Below, in pieces: positions 7,873-16,561 of a stretch of DNA of 64,000 bases. The notes beneath the pieces are model-generated. The model did no database searches. It saw nothing but the letters and a program-made list of their open reading frames with translations, and was not told the DNA's origin. The stretch is taken from assembly GCA_024398475.1 (NCBI GenBank), contig JAKSJB010000002.1:1-64000 (forward strand). Reading direction: 5' to 3'. The stretch is from Bacteroidaceae bacterium (lineage in GTDB: Bacteria > Bacteroidota > Bacteroidia > Bacteroidales > Bacteroidaceae). A program made the position numbers and the translations under genes. Each line of letters opens with the position of its first letter. Within the stretch, counting starts at the first letter, position 1.

Positions 7873-9795
7873 ATGAAGATTGACAAGAATACCGTAATCG
7901 GACTTTTGCTGATGGTTGCCGTCATGTTCGGCTTCATGTGGTACCAGGGTACTACTGCCCAGAAGCGTCAGGCACAGCAACTGGCTCAGGCTCAGACTGA
8001 TGCCATTGCTCAGCAAAAGTCGGACAGCATCAGGAACATTGAGGAGGAAAAACAGGCGAGAAAGGTTCAGGAACAGTTGAGCGACTCTGCCAGCACGCTG
8101 TTTCAGGCACGTCAGAAGAACGAGGGACAGACTGTCATCGAGAACGAACTGCTGAAACTCACCATCAGCAACAAGGGCGGTCAGATCTGCCGCGCTGAAC
8201 TGAAGGACAAGTCTTACAAGAATCAGGAGGGCGGTCAGGTGGTTCTCTTTGACGGGGAATCGAACTTCAACTTGCTCTTCGACGGAAAGGAGGAGAACAT
8301 CACTACCGAGAATCTGTATTTCTCTCCTAAGTCGGCGGGAAAGAATGCCGTGACTATGTCGCTGCCTGTGGCTTCGGGTAACATCGAGATTGACTATTCG
8401 CTGATGCCTAATTCCTACATCGTGAAGATGGACATCAGGGCTAACGGTCTTTCGGGTTTCTTCTCTACGAAGACTAACAGTTTCGACATTGAGTGGTGTG
8501 AGAAGATGCGTCAGCAGGAAAAGGGGTTTGACTTTGAGAACAGGTACAGTACGATTACATGGCGTACTACTGACGACGATACTGACGAACTTTCTTCTGC
8601 CGGTGCAGACAAGGAGGAGGATGACTTTGACGACAACATGGAATGGGTGGCTTTCAAGACTCAGTTCTTCAGTCAGATTCTTATTGCCGACAAGGATTTT
8701 GCTCCGGATGAATTCTCCCAGAAGCAGTTCAAGCGCGATGCCAAGACTGGTTATCTCAAGGAATACAAGGCTAAGATGTCTACAGGATTCGACCCTTCGG
8801 GCAAGCAGGCTACTGCCCTGAAGATGTATCTGGGTCCTAACAAGTTCTCTACTCTGCGCGAAAACGAAAAGATGATGGGTGACGGACGTGACCTCGACCT
8901 CCAGAGTATCGTGTACCTGGGTTGGCCGCTCATCAAGTATATCAACCGTTTCTTCATGCTTTATCTCTTCGACTGGATGACTGGCTGGGGTATCAACATG
9001 GGATTGGTGCTCATTCTGCTCACGCTCATAATCAAGTGTACCGTGTATCCTCTCATGCGCAAGAGTTACCTCTCTTCTGCACGCATGCGTGTACTCAAGC
9101 CTAAGGTTGACGAGATTGCAAGGAAATATCCTAAGCAGGAGGATGCCATGCAGAAGCAGCAGGAGACTATGCAACTCTACAGCCAGTATGGGGTGAGTCC
9201 GATGGGTGGCTGTCTGCCTATGCTCATTCAGATGCCTATCTGGATTGCCCTGTTCAACTTTATCCCTAATGCCATAGAACTGAGGGGACAGTCGTTCCTC
9301 TGGGCTGACGACCTCTCTACTTACGATGACGTTATCAACTGGGGTACTCACGTGTGGGGAATCGGTGACCACCTGAGTCTCTTCTGCGTTCTCTGGTGTC
9401 TTTCTACTGTAGGTAATACATGGATTACCATGCGTCAGCAACGTGACACTATGACCGGCGAACAGGCTCAGCAGATGAAGATGATGCAATGGATGTCATA
9501 CATCATGCCGCTCATCTTCTTCTTCTCATTCAACGACTATTCTTCGGGGCTCAACCTCTATTATTTCTTCTCAGGTCTGCTTTCCATCCTCATGATGTGG
9601 TTCCTGCGCAAGACTACTGACGACGGCAAACTGCTTGCTCAGTTGGAAAAGCGCTATCAGGAACGCAAGGCAAGCGGAAGCGGTGTGAAGAAGGCTTCGT
9701 CGATGATGGGACGTCTGCAGGCTATGGCTGAAAAGCAGCAGGAAATGCTTCGCCAGCAGCAGGAAGAGCAGCAGCGACGACAGCAGAAAAGGTAG
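7873..9795 (+). CDS. yidC: Membrane protein insertase YidC
   Basis: YidC inserts and folds inner-membrane proteins, alone or with SecYEG. The 640-residue protein has the Gram-negative layout: an N-terminal membrane anchor (about residues 6-24), a large periplasmic beta-domain to about 350, and a C-terminal core of about five membrane segments containing MRKSYLSSARMRVLKPKVDE and the MGGCLPMLIQMPIWIALF region. The tail is rich in Gln, Arg and Lys (QQQEEQQRRQQKR), consistent with ribosome contact. It probably shares a transcript with aspS. A long open frame on the opposite strand is a compositional shadow of this gene. Confidence 0.97.
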   Translation: MKIDKNTVIGLLLMVAVMFGFMWYQGTTAQKRQAQQLAQAQTDAIAQQKSDSIRNIEEEKQARKVQEQLSDSASTLFQARQKNEGQTVIENELLKLTISNKGGQICRAELKDKSYKNQEGGQVVLFDGESNFNLLFDGKEENITTENLYFSPKSAGKNAVTMSLPVASGNIEIDYSLMPNSYIVKMDIRANGLSGFFSTKTNSFDIEWCEKMRQQEKGFDFENRYSTITWRTTDDDTDELSSAGADKEEDDFDDNMEWVAFKTQFFSQILIADKDFAPDEFSQKQFKRDAKTGYLKEYKAKMSTGFDPSGKQATALKMYLGPNKFSTLRENEKMMGDGRDLDLQSIVYLGWPLIKYINRFFMLYLFDWMTGWGINMGLVLILLTLIIKCTVYPLMRKSYLSSARMRVLKPKVDEIARKYPKQEDAMQKQQETMQLYSQYGVSPMGGCLPMLIQMPIWIALFNFIPNAIELRGQSFLWADDLSTYDDVINWGTHVWGIGDHLSLFCVLWCLSTVGNTWITMRQQRDTMTGEQAQQMKMMQWMSYIMPLIFFFSFNDYSSGLNLYYFFSGLLSILMMWFLRKTTDDGKLLAQLEKRYQERKASGSGVKKASSMMGRLQAMAEKQQEMLRQQQEEQQRRQQKR

Positions 9796-9854
9796 TATTT
9801 AAGGAACTGAGCAGGTCGTGTTCCTGCGGAAGTTGACAACATATAATCAATACA

Positions 9855-11993
9855 ATGAAAAAACTCGCAATTGCAATCGGATTGGCTTTGACTATTAGTA
9901 TGGATGCAAAGCAACTAACTCCGGAGGTGCTGTGGTCGATGGGCAGAATAGGCTCCTACGACATCAGCGCTGACGGTAAGAACGTAGTATACGGCGTAAG
10001 TTACTACAGTAAGGAAGATAACAAGAGCAGAAGTGTGGTAAAACTGACTTCTCTCAACAATACGGGTGCTACTGCTGTCCTCACGGATGAGGGCAGCAGC
10101 ATGTATTCTCCAAGATACATGAAAAACGGCACGAAGATTTCGTATCTCGCTGCGGACGTGGACGGTGTTACTCAACTGTGGATGATGAATGTGGATGGTT
10201 CGGAACGTACTCAGATTTCGTTCTTCGACAGGGATGTTGATGACTATTCTTTCTCTCCTGACGGACTGAGGGTTATCGTAGTTCACCAACTGAAGAGCGA
10301 CATTGCTGTCAGACAGAATGCCAAGGATATTTCAAAGGCTTCGGGTATGGTTGTCGGTGACCTCAACTACAGACATTGGGATGAGTGGGTTACGACGATG
10401 CCGCATCCGTTTGTGGCTGACGTAATTGACGGCCGCATCAGCAAGGAGGAGAAAGACCTTCTGGCTGGTACTTATTTCGAATGTCCAATGAAACCTTTCG
10501 GGGGTATCGAACAGTTGGCTTGGAGTCCTGACAGCAGGCAGATTGCCTATACCTGCCGCAAACTTACCGGACGCGACTATGCTACCAGTACTGATTCTGA
10601 TATTTATCTGTACGACATTATTACCGGCAGGACCCGCAACCTCTGCAAGCCTGAGGGTTATGTGCGTCCGGCTGTTGACTACAGTCTTTCGTTCAGGGAT
10701 CAGGCTGTAAACCATCAGGAGGGTGACCTCAACATGGGTTACGACATAAATCCTAAGTTTTCTGCAAACGGTAGGTTCGTTGCCTGGCAGAGTATGGAAC
10801 ATGACGGCTATGAAAGTGACCGCAACCGTCTGTGCATCTATGAACTGGCTACGGGCAGAAAGTTCTATGTGACTGAACAGTTTGACAGCAATGTTGACGA
10901 CTATTGTTGGGCAAATGACTCCAAGACGCTTTATTTCGTCGGTGTATGGCATGGTGAGACTCATGTTTATGCTACCAACCTGAAGGGAGATGTGAGGAAG
11001 ATTACGGAGGGACAGTATGACTATACTTCCGTGGTTCCGTGTGCCGGTCAACTTCTGTGTTCACGACAGTCTATGAAGGAATCGCCTGAACTGTTCCTCG
11101 TAAACCCCAAGAAGGGTTCTGTACAACAGGTAACGTTTGAGAACCAGAAGTTTCGTGATGAGGTGGAATGGGGTGACGTGATTCCTCATTGGTCGAGGAC
11201 TACGGACGGCAAGGATCTCCTTTCGTGGATAGTTCTGCCTCCTCATTTCGATGCCAGCAGGAAGTACCCTACCCTACTCTTCTGCGAGGGTGGTCCCCAG
11301 AGTCCTGTAAGTCAGTTCTGGAGTTATCGCTGGAACATGATGATAATGGCTGCCAACGGTTATGTGGTGGTTGCTCCTAACAGACGTGGCCTTCCTGGTT
11401 TCGGCAGTAAATGGAATGAGGATATCAGTACCAACTACGGAGGACAATGTATGGACGACTATCTAAGCGCCATCGACGATGCCTGCTCTACTCTCTCCTA
11501 TATTGACAGGGACAGGTTGGGATGTGTCGGCGCCAGTTTCGGCGGATTCAGCGTTTACTGGTTGGCGGGTCATCACAACAGGCGTTTCAAGTGTTTCATT
11601 GCTCACGACGGAATATACAATCTCGAACAGCAGTATGTCGAAACTGAAGAGGCGTGGTTTACCAACTGGGATTTGGGTGGTGCGCCTTGGCATCTGAACG
11701 GAAACACCAATGCCACAGCCGAACAGAGGGAGGCTATACGACGCAGTTATGCTGCTTCTCCTCACCGTTTCGTGGATAAGTGGAATACTCCTATTTTATG
11801 TATTCACGGTGAGAAGGACTTCCGTATCGTTGCTTCTCAGGCAATGGCGGCTTTCAATGCGGCTAAGTACAGGGGTATCGAGGCTGAACTGCTCATCTGT
11901 CCTGACGAGAACCATTGGGTGCTGAAACCTCAGAACGGTATTCTGTGGCAGCGTACTTACTTTGAGTGGCTCGACAGATGGCTGAAAGACTGA
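9855..11993 (+). CDS. S9 dipeptidyl peptidase, DPP5-like
   Basis: The 712-residue protein has an N-terminal beta-propeller and a C-terminal alpha/beta-hydrolase domain. The triad is Ser561 in GASFGGF, Asp655 in HGEKDF and His687 in DENHW. Segments such as RHWDEWVTTMPHPFVAD, GGPQSPVSQFWS and SFGGFSVYWLAGHH closely resemble dipeptidyl peptidase 5 of Porphyromonas gingivalis as I remember it. That enzyme is periplasmic and releases dipeptides from oligopeptides. The N-terminus (KKLAIAIGLALTISMDAK) looks like a short export signal. Two transporters follow in the same direction, including a POT peptide transporter. This context supports a role in peptide catabolism. Confidence 0.9.
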   Translation: MKKLAIAIGLALTISMDAKQLTPEVLWSMGRIGSYDISADGKNVVYGVSYYSKEDNKSRSVVKLTSLNNTGATAVLTDEGSSMYSPRYMKNGTKISYLAADVDGVTQLWMMNVDGSERTQISFFDRDVDDYSFSPDGLRVIVVHQLKSDIAVRQNAKDISKASGMVVGDLNYRHWDEWVTTMPHPFVADVIDGRISKEEKDLLAGTYFECPMKPFGGIEQLAWSPDSRQIAYTCRKLTGRDYATSTDSDIYLYDIITGRTRNLCKPEGYVRPAVDYSLSFRDQAVNHQEGDLNMGYDINPKFSANGRFVAWQSMEHDGYESDRNRLCIYELATGRKFYVTEQFDSNVDDYCWANDSKTLYFVGVWHGETHVYATNLKGDVRKITEGQYDYTSVVPCAGQLLCSRQSMKESPELFLVNPKKGSVQQVTFENQKFRDEVEWGDVIPHWSRTTDGKDLLSWIVLPPHFDASRKYPTLLFCEGGPQSPVSQFWSYRWNMMIMAANGYVVVAPNRRGLPGFGSKWNEDISTNYGGQCMDDYLSAIDDACSTLSYIDRDRLGCVGASFGGFSVYWLAGHHNRRFKCFIAHDGIYNLEQQYVETEEAWFTNWDLGGAPWHLNGNTNATAEQREAIRRSYAASPHRFVDKWNTPILCIHGEKDFRIVASQAMAAFNAAKYRGIEAELLICPDENHWVLKPQNGILWQRTYFEWLDRWLKD

Positions 11994-12046
11994 AATTAAT
12001 AATATCATTTTTACTAAACAATTAATACTGATTACCTTTTTATATC

Positions 12047-13420
12047 ATGACTGAAATATTAAGACAGAAACTGAGTGACTCTAAGGCTGCCCGCTGGACG
12101 GCGTTGTGCATTGTATCCATTACAATGATGTTTGCATACTTCTTCACCGATGTTATGTCGCCGCTGGAACCTCTGCTTACGGCTGCATTGGGTGATGAAA
12201 ACGGATTGGGACTTGGATGGTCTTCTTCCGAATATGGATGGTTCTCCGGTGCCTACGGATTGATGAACGTTTATCTTCTCCTTCTTTTCTTCGGAGGTAT
12301 TATCCTTGATAAGTTCGGCATCCGATTTACGGGTATGGCTTCCACGGTCCTGATGTTCCTTGGAGCAGCAATCAAGTGGTATGCCGTTGCCAACAAGTTC
12401 GACAGTACGATATGGGTTCCGTTCGGAGGCGATGTTCAGATGCAAGTGGCTCTTGCCGGACTGGGGTTTGCCATTTTCGGCGTCGGTTCGGAAATCGCCG
12501 GTATTACCGTGAGCAAAGTTATCGCAAAATGGTTTACCGGTCATGAATTGGCTTTGGCCATGGGTGTCCAGGTGGCTTTGGCACGTGTCGGAACGGCTGT
12601 GGCTCTTGCGGTTTCTCTTCCTTTATCACGTGCATGGGGAGGTGTAAGTGCTTCGGTTGGTCTCGGTGCTGTATGTCTTTGTATCGGTGTCGTTTCGTTC
12701 ATCGTATATAACATCATGGACAAGAAGGAAGACGCTACTGCTACTGCTTCTGAAGACGGTCAGGAAGATGGCTTCAAGTTCAGCGACCTCAGTATTCTGT
12801 TCACCAACAGGGGGTTCTGGTATATCACCATTCTCTGTCTCATGTTCTATGCAGGAGTTTTCCCTTTCCTCAAGTTTGCTACCAAACTCATGATTTTCAA
12901 ATATGGGGTGTCACCGGATCTGGCTGGACTTATTCCTGCAATGCTACCTTTCGGTACGATATTCCTCACTCCGTTCTTCGGTGGCATTTACGATAAGTAT
13001 GGCAAGGGTGCCACTTTGATGATTATCGGTTCTGTGCTGCTTACTGTCGTTCACGTAATCTTTGCGCTTCCGGTAAGCAGCGTTGCACTTGCCATTGCCG
13101 TCATGATTGTTCTCGGTATCGCTTTCGGACTTGTTCCGTCTGCCATGTGGCCTTCTGTTCCGAAGATTATTCCTATGAAACTGCTTGGAACTGCATACGC
13201 CGTCATCTTCTATATTCAGAACATCGGTCTTTCCATGGTTCCTATGTGGATTGGTGCTGTCAACGAGAAGAATACTGATGCGGAAGGTGTAATCGATTAC
13301 ACGGAGTCTATGACCATCTTTGCCGGATTCGGAGTTGTGGCTATCATCATTGCTTATCTGCTTCTTCTTGAAGACAGGAAGAAAGGCTACGGACTTGAAA
13401 AAGCAAATATTCAGAAATAA
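12047..13420 (+). CDS. MFS transporter, possibly dipeptide carrier
   Basis: This 457-residue protein has about 12 hydrophobic segments and the MFS loop signature GGIILDKFGIRFTG after helix 2, with a related GGIYDKYGKGA in the second half. Within the superfamily it resembles the group that includes nitrate-like carriers and the eukaryotic MFSD1, for which dipeptide transport has been described. The substrate is inferred mostly from its place between a dipeptidyl peptidase and a POT peptide transporter, with gaps of 53 and 38 bases. It sits in the inner membrane. Another small solute remains possible. Confidence 0.72.
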   Translation: MTEILRQKLSDSKAARWTALCIVSITMMFAYFFTDVMSPLEPLLTAALGDENGLGLGWSSSEYGWFSGAYGLMNVYLLLLFFGGIILDKFGIRFTGMASTVLMFLGAAIKWYAVANKFDSTIWVPFGGDVQMQVALAGLGFAIFGVGSEIAGITVSKVIAKWFTGHELALAMGVQVALARVGTAVALAVSLPLSRAWGGVSASVGLGAVCLCIGVVSFIVYNIMDKKEDATATASEDGQEDGFKFSDLSILFTNRGFWYITILCLMFYAGVFPFLKFATKLMIFKYGVSPDLAGLIPAMLPFGTIFLTPFFGGIYDKYGKGATLMIIGSVLLTVVHVIFALPVSSVALAIAVMIVLGIAFGLVPSAMWPSVPKIIPMKLLGTAYAVIFYIQNIGLSMVPMWIGAVNEKNTDAEGVIDYTESMTIFAGFGVVAIIIAYLLLLEDRKKGYGLEKANIQK

Positions 13421-13458
13421 ATATTACTAACAACCTATAATCAAATCACACAATCATT

Positions 13459-15012
13459 ATGTTTGAAGGACAACCAAAAGGCTTATATGCTCTTGCATTG
13501 GCCAATACGGGAGAACGTTTCGGCTACTACACTATGTTAGCCATTTTCACTTTGTTTATGCAGGCAAAATTCGGTTGGGACGAAGGTCAGGCCGGACTTG
13601 TCTATGCTATTTTCCTTGCCGTAGTTTATTTTTCTCCTTTATTCGGAGGTATGCTTGCCGACAAAATCGGTTATGGAAAATGTGTCACCATCGGTTTTGC
13701 CGTCATGTTTCTAGGCTACCTTGGATTGGCTGTTCCTACTGGTTCTGACGCTATCGGTGAGGCTGTAATGTATGCAGGACTTACACTTGTGTCACTCGGT
13801 ACCGGACTGTTCAAGGGCAACCTGCAGGTACTTGTGGGCAACCTCTACGATGACCCTCAGTATTCTTCACGGCGTGATTCTGCTTTCTCTCTCTTTTACA
13901 TGGCTATCAACATCGGTGCCATGTTCGCACCTTCTATGGCTAAGTGGATTACCAACCAGTACCTCGGCAACTATGGATTCGTATATGATGCTGCCAACCA
14001 GGACCCAGAATATCTCAAGGCTCTCTACGGTGCATACGGACTTTGCTTCGGCGTTGCCTGCGTGTCGCTGATTATCTCTGCCGCAATTTATTTTGCATGC
14101 CGCAATTGGTTCAGGCATGCTGACGTTACCGTGACCAAAGCCAAGGATTCTGACGGTGCCAATGTTGAGCAACTCACTCCTAAGCAGACAAAGGACCGTA
14201 TCGTGGCATTGCTGCTCGTGTTTGCCGTAGTGATATTCTTCTGGATGGCATTCCATCAGAATGGTTCTGCCCTCACTTTCTTTGCTAAGAAATATACTAA
14301 CCTTACGGTAGAAGGTGGCATGCGTATCGGTTTCAACATTTTCAGTCTTGCTCTTATTGCGCTGGCTGTCTACACCGGATTCAGTACCTTCCAGGCTAAG
14401 AAGAGCCATACTCGCATCATCTGCGGAATAGTAACTGTTATCGCTCTTGCCGGTGCTTATTCATGCTACGCAATCATGGACAACCCTACCGCTGCCCAAC
14501 CATCAGACTTCCAGCAATTCAACCCATTCTTCGTGGTTGCACTCACGCCGTTCAGTATGGCTTTCTTCGGTGCTCTTGAAAAGAACGGCAAAGGTATCAG
14601 CGCTCCTTCCCGTATTGCGTGGGGTATGCTTATCGCGGCTTTGGGATTCGGTGTAATCTCTATGGCTTCTTCCGACCTTACTTCACCAATGGATCTCGGT
14701 GACGGAACGCAGAGTATTCTCTCTCCTTCATGGCTTATTTCCACTTATTTCACTCTGACAATAGCAGAACTGCTGCTCTCTCCTATGGGTATTTCATTTG
14801 TCAGCAAGGTGGCTCCTCCTAAATACAAGGGTATGATGATGGGTGGATGGTTTGTCGCTACAGCAATCGGTAACTACCTCAGTTCCATTCCTTCACAGTT
14901 ATGGAACAAGATTCCACTCATGTATAACTGGGGAATCCTTATTGCTCTCTGTCTCATTAGTGCCCTCGTAATGTTCGCACTTCTGAAGAAACTCAACAAG
15001 ATGACGGCATAA
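13459..15012 (+). CDS. POT-family proton/peptide symporter
   Basis: The 517-residue protein has the layout of proton-dependent oligopeptide transporters, which take up di- and tripeptides across the inner membrane with protons. The helix 1 motif reads NTGERFGYY, where the classical form is ExxERFxYY, so the first acidic residue of the proton-coupling motif is Asn here. The GTGLFKGNLQVLVG segment and DSAFSLFYMAINIGAM match the PTR2 signature region. It follows a DPP5-like peptidase and an MFS carrier. The three likely form one peptide-assimilation transcript. The dehydratase gene downstream starts 41 bases later. Confidence 0.88.
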   Translation: MFEGQPKGLYALALANTGERFGYYTMLAIFTLFMQAKFGWDEGQAGLVYAIFLAVVYFSPLFGGMLADKIGYGKCVTIGFAVMFLGYLGLAVPTGSDAIGEAVMYAGLTLVSLGTGLFKGNLQVLVGNLYDDPQYSSRRDSAFSLFYMAINIGAMFAPSMAKWITNQYLGNYGFVYDAANQDPEYLKALYGAYGLCFGVACVSLIISAAIYFACRNWFRHADVTVTKAKDSDGANVEQLTPKQTKDRIVALLLVFAVVIFFWMAFHQNGSALTFFAKKYTNLTVEGGMRIGFNIFSLALIALAVYTGFSTFQAKKSHTRIICGIVTVIALAGAYSCYAIMDNPTAAQPSDFQQFNPFFVVALTPFSMAFFGALEKNGKGISAPSRIAWGMLIAALGFGVISMASSDLTSPMDLGDGTQSILSPSWLISTYFTLTIAELLLSPMGISFVSKVAPPKYKGMMMGGWFVATAIGNYLSSIPSQLWNKIPLMYNWGILIALCLISALVMFALLKKLNKMTA

Positions 15013-15053
15013 CTCCATTTCAGATTATTATATTAGGTGACCGGGGCAAAGGC

Positions 15054-16034
15054 ATGAAACAGATTATTTCAGACGACATCAGATGGTATGAAGAACATCA
15101 GGTAAAGGTTAGCAATCTGAACCTTCATATCGACGGAGCCGAGGAAATATCCCGCTTGCTTCTGCCCCGGTCACGTTATGCTCACAAGGGTACATGCGGA
15201 CATGCCCTGCTCGTTTCTGGTATTCCCGGTATTGCGGGATGCGCCATCCTTGCCGGCAGAGCCTGTATGCGTGGAGGTGTGGGCAAACTGACTGTAATGA
15301 CTGCTCGGGAGAATATTCCTGTATTGCAATGTTCGGTACCCGAAGCAATCGTAATGACTCCGTCTGTTCTCAGCAAACAGACTTACATTGATTTTATCAG
15401 CAATACATTTAAGGCTGTGGGGATTGGTCCCGGTATCGGTACTGACATGCAGTCCACTACCCTATTGAAAGACATTCTTCAAGCCACGGATTCTCCAATG
15501 GTCATTGATGCTGATGCGCTGACTATTCTTGCAGCCAACCGTGAACTGCTGCAACTCATCCCTGAAGGTAGTATTCTTACGCCTCACCTGTTGGAACTGC
15601 AACGGTTAATCGGTACTACCGGCAACGTGAGCGAACGACTGGAAAAGACTCGCAGGTTGGCTCTCACCCTCAAGATAAACATTGTGGTCAAGGGGGCTTA
15701 TTCTGCCATAGTTCTGTCTGACGGCAGCATCCATGTCAACACTTCGGGCAATCCTGGTATGGCTACTGCTGGAAGCGGTGACGTTCTGACCGGCATCATT
15801 CTCTCTCTTCTCGCTCAGGGTTATCCTTCAGCCAATGCCATCCGTCTCGGCGTATTTCTCCATGGTCTTGCCGGGGATATTGCTGCTGAAAAAGGCTGTA
15901 TCTTCAGCCTCATCGCCAGCGACATCGTTGATAACATAGGATTTGCCTACAATAGGTTGATATGTCTGCAAAAGGATGACAAGCCGTCTCTCCTAAATGA
16001 TAGTGAACCCGGGATGAATAATTCTCCCGAATAG
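15054..16034 (+). CDS. nnrD: ADP/ATP-dependent NAD(P)HX dehydratase
   Basis: The enzyme repairs hydrated NADH and NADPH, using ATP or ADP. The ribokinase-like dehydratase domain is complete: KGTCGHALLVSG near residue 44, GIGPGIGTD, VIDADALT, LTPHLLE, VVKGAYS and the catalytic region AGSGDVLTGI. In most bacteria this domain is fused behind an NAD(P)HX epimerase domain (about 500 residues in total). Here the protein has 326 residues and only about 40 residues precede the dehydratase. The first residues (IISDDIRWYEEHQV) faintly recall the start of the fused form, as if the epimerase had been deleted in frame. The next element is the cobalamin riboswitch. Confidence 0.88.
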   Translation: MKQIISDDIRWYEEHQVKVSNLNLHIDGAEEISRLLLPRSRYAHKGTCGHALLVSGIPGIAGCAILAGRACMRGGVGKLTVMTARENIPVLQCSVPEAIVMTPSVLSKQTYIDFISNTFKAVGIGPGIGTDMQSTTLLKDILQATDSPMVIDADALTILAANRELLQLIPEGSILTPHLLELQRLIGTTGNVSERLEKTRRLALTLKINIVVKGAYSAIVLSDGSIHVNTSGNPGMATAGSGDVLTGIILSLLAQGYPSANAIRLGVFLHGLAGDIAAEKGCIFSLIASDIVDNIGFAYNRLICLQKDDKPSLLNDSEPGMNNSPE

Positions 16035-16178
16035 ATATTGTCACTCTATAGGGAGTCAGTAACAGGTCAGTTATGAGTCTATTATAAGTCAGTATCGTTA
16101 GCGTTCTATAAAACACGCCGGTTTTCCTTTCTTTTGTGTTTTTTCTTTTTTTGTGTTATCATTTTTTGCCTTTTTTGT
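16035..16178. other. Spacer before the riboswitch promoter
   Basis: No gene is seen. The sequence holds loosely repeated GTCAGTA/GTCAGTTATGAGTC words just after nnrD, then a T-rich stretch leading into the promoter. No clear terminator for nnrD is present. Confidence 0.4.
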
Positions 16179-16208
16179 TTTGCCTGTCAAATATTTTGCT
16201 TACCTTTG
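16179..16208 (+). promoter_or_regulatory. Promoter of the B12-uptake operon
   Basis: TTTG at 16179-16182 and TACCTTTG at 16201-16208 are separated by 18 bases, a good fit to the Bacteroidales -33/-7 arrangement. Transcription would begin close to the first base-paired arm of the aptamer (16214), which supports both calls. Confidence 0.7.
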
Positions 16209-16213
16209 CAGCC

Positions 16214-16385
16214 GTTATCGGTTTCCAAGCGAATCTTTCGCAAGGAATAATATGGAATCCGGTGAGAATCCGGAACAGTACCTGCTGCTGTAAGTTCCTA
16301 TTAATAGTCATTATATAATGTCACTGTTTTCTTTGGAAAATGGGAAGGCATAATGACCGGAACAAGTCAGAAAACATGCCGTAAC
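16214..16385 (+). promoter_or_regulatory. Adenosylcobalamin riboswitch aptamer
   Basis: The conserved core of the cobalamin aptamer is readable in order: GGAATCCGGTGAGAATCCGG, CTGCTGCTGTAA, TCACTG, TGGGAAGGC, and the B12 box AAGTCAGAAAACATGCC at 16364-16380. GTTATCGG (16214-16221) can pair with CCGTAAC (16379-16385), with one bulge, to close the P1 helix. The downstream gene is a BtuB-like receptor, the expected target. Ligand binding should repress the operon. Confidence 0.92.
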
Positions 16386-16509
16386 AAAGTTAATATTTTG
16401 TCGAACCTGCAGGATCATGGGTTTATGGCATATCTTTTCTGCGCAAGCATGTCTTTCGTACTTATTCCGACTTTACTTCTGTCGGCTGAACGACGCTAAA
16501 GATTATAGA

Positions 16510-16558
16510 TACCATTCATACCATACCGAAAGGTTCAAGTATGAATGGTAATTTTTTT
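16510..16558 (+). terminator. Riboswitch expression platform (intrinsic terminator)
   Basis: TACCATTCATAC (16510-16521) and GTATGAATGGTA (16539-16550) form a perfect 12-pair stem, with an inner ACC-GAAA-GGT hairpin in the loop, directly followed by seven T residues (16552-16558). It lies between the aptamer and the receptor gene, so it is the likely attenuator that stops transcription when cobalamin is bound. One possible start codon of the receptor (16541) sits inside its 3' arm. Confidence 0.85.
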
Positions 16559-16561
16559 GTA

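Noticed and set aside
7717-9489. 590-codon minus-strand open frame opposite yidC
   Set aside because: It is exactly antisense to a well-supported gene. Its His/Leu/Val-rich composition is what the reverse complement of that codon use gives.
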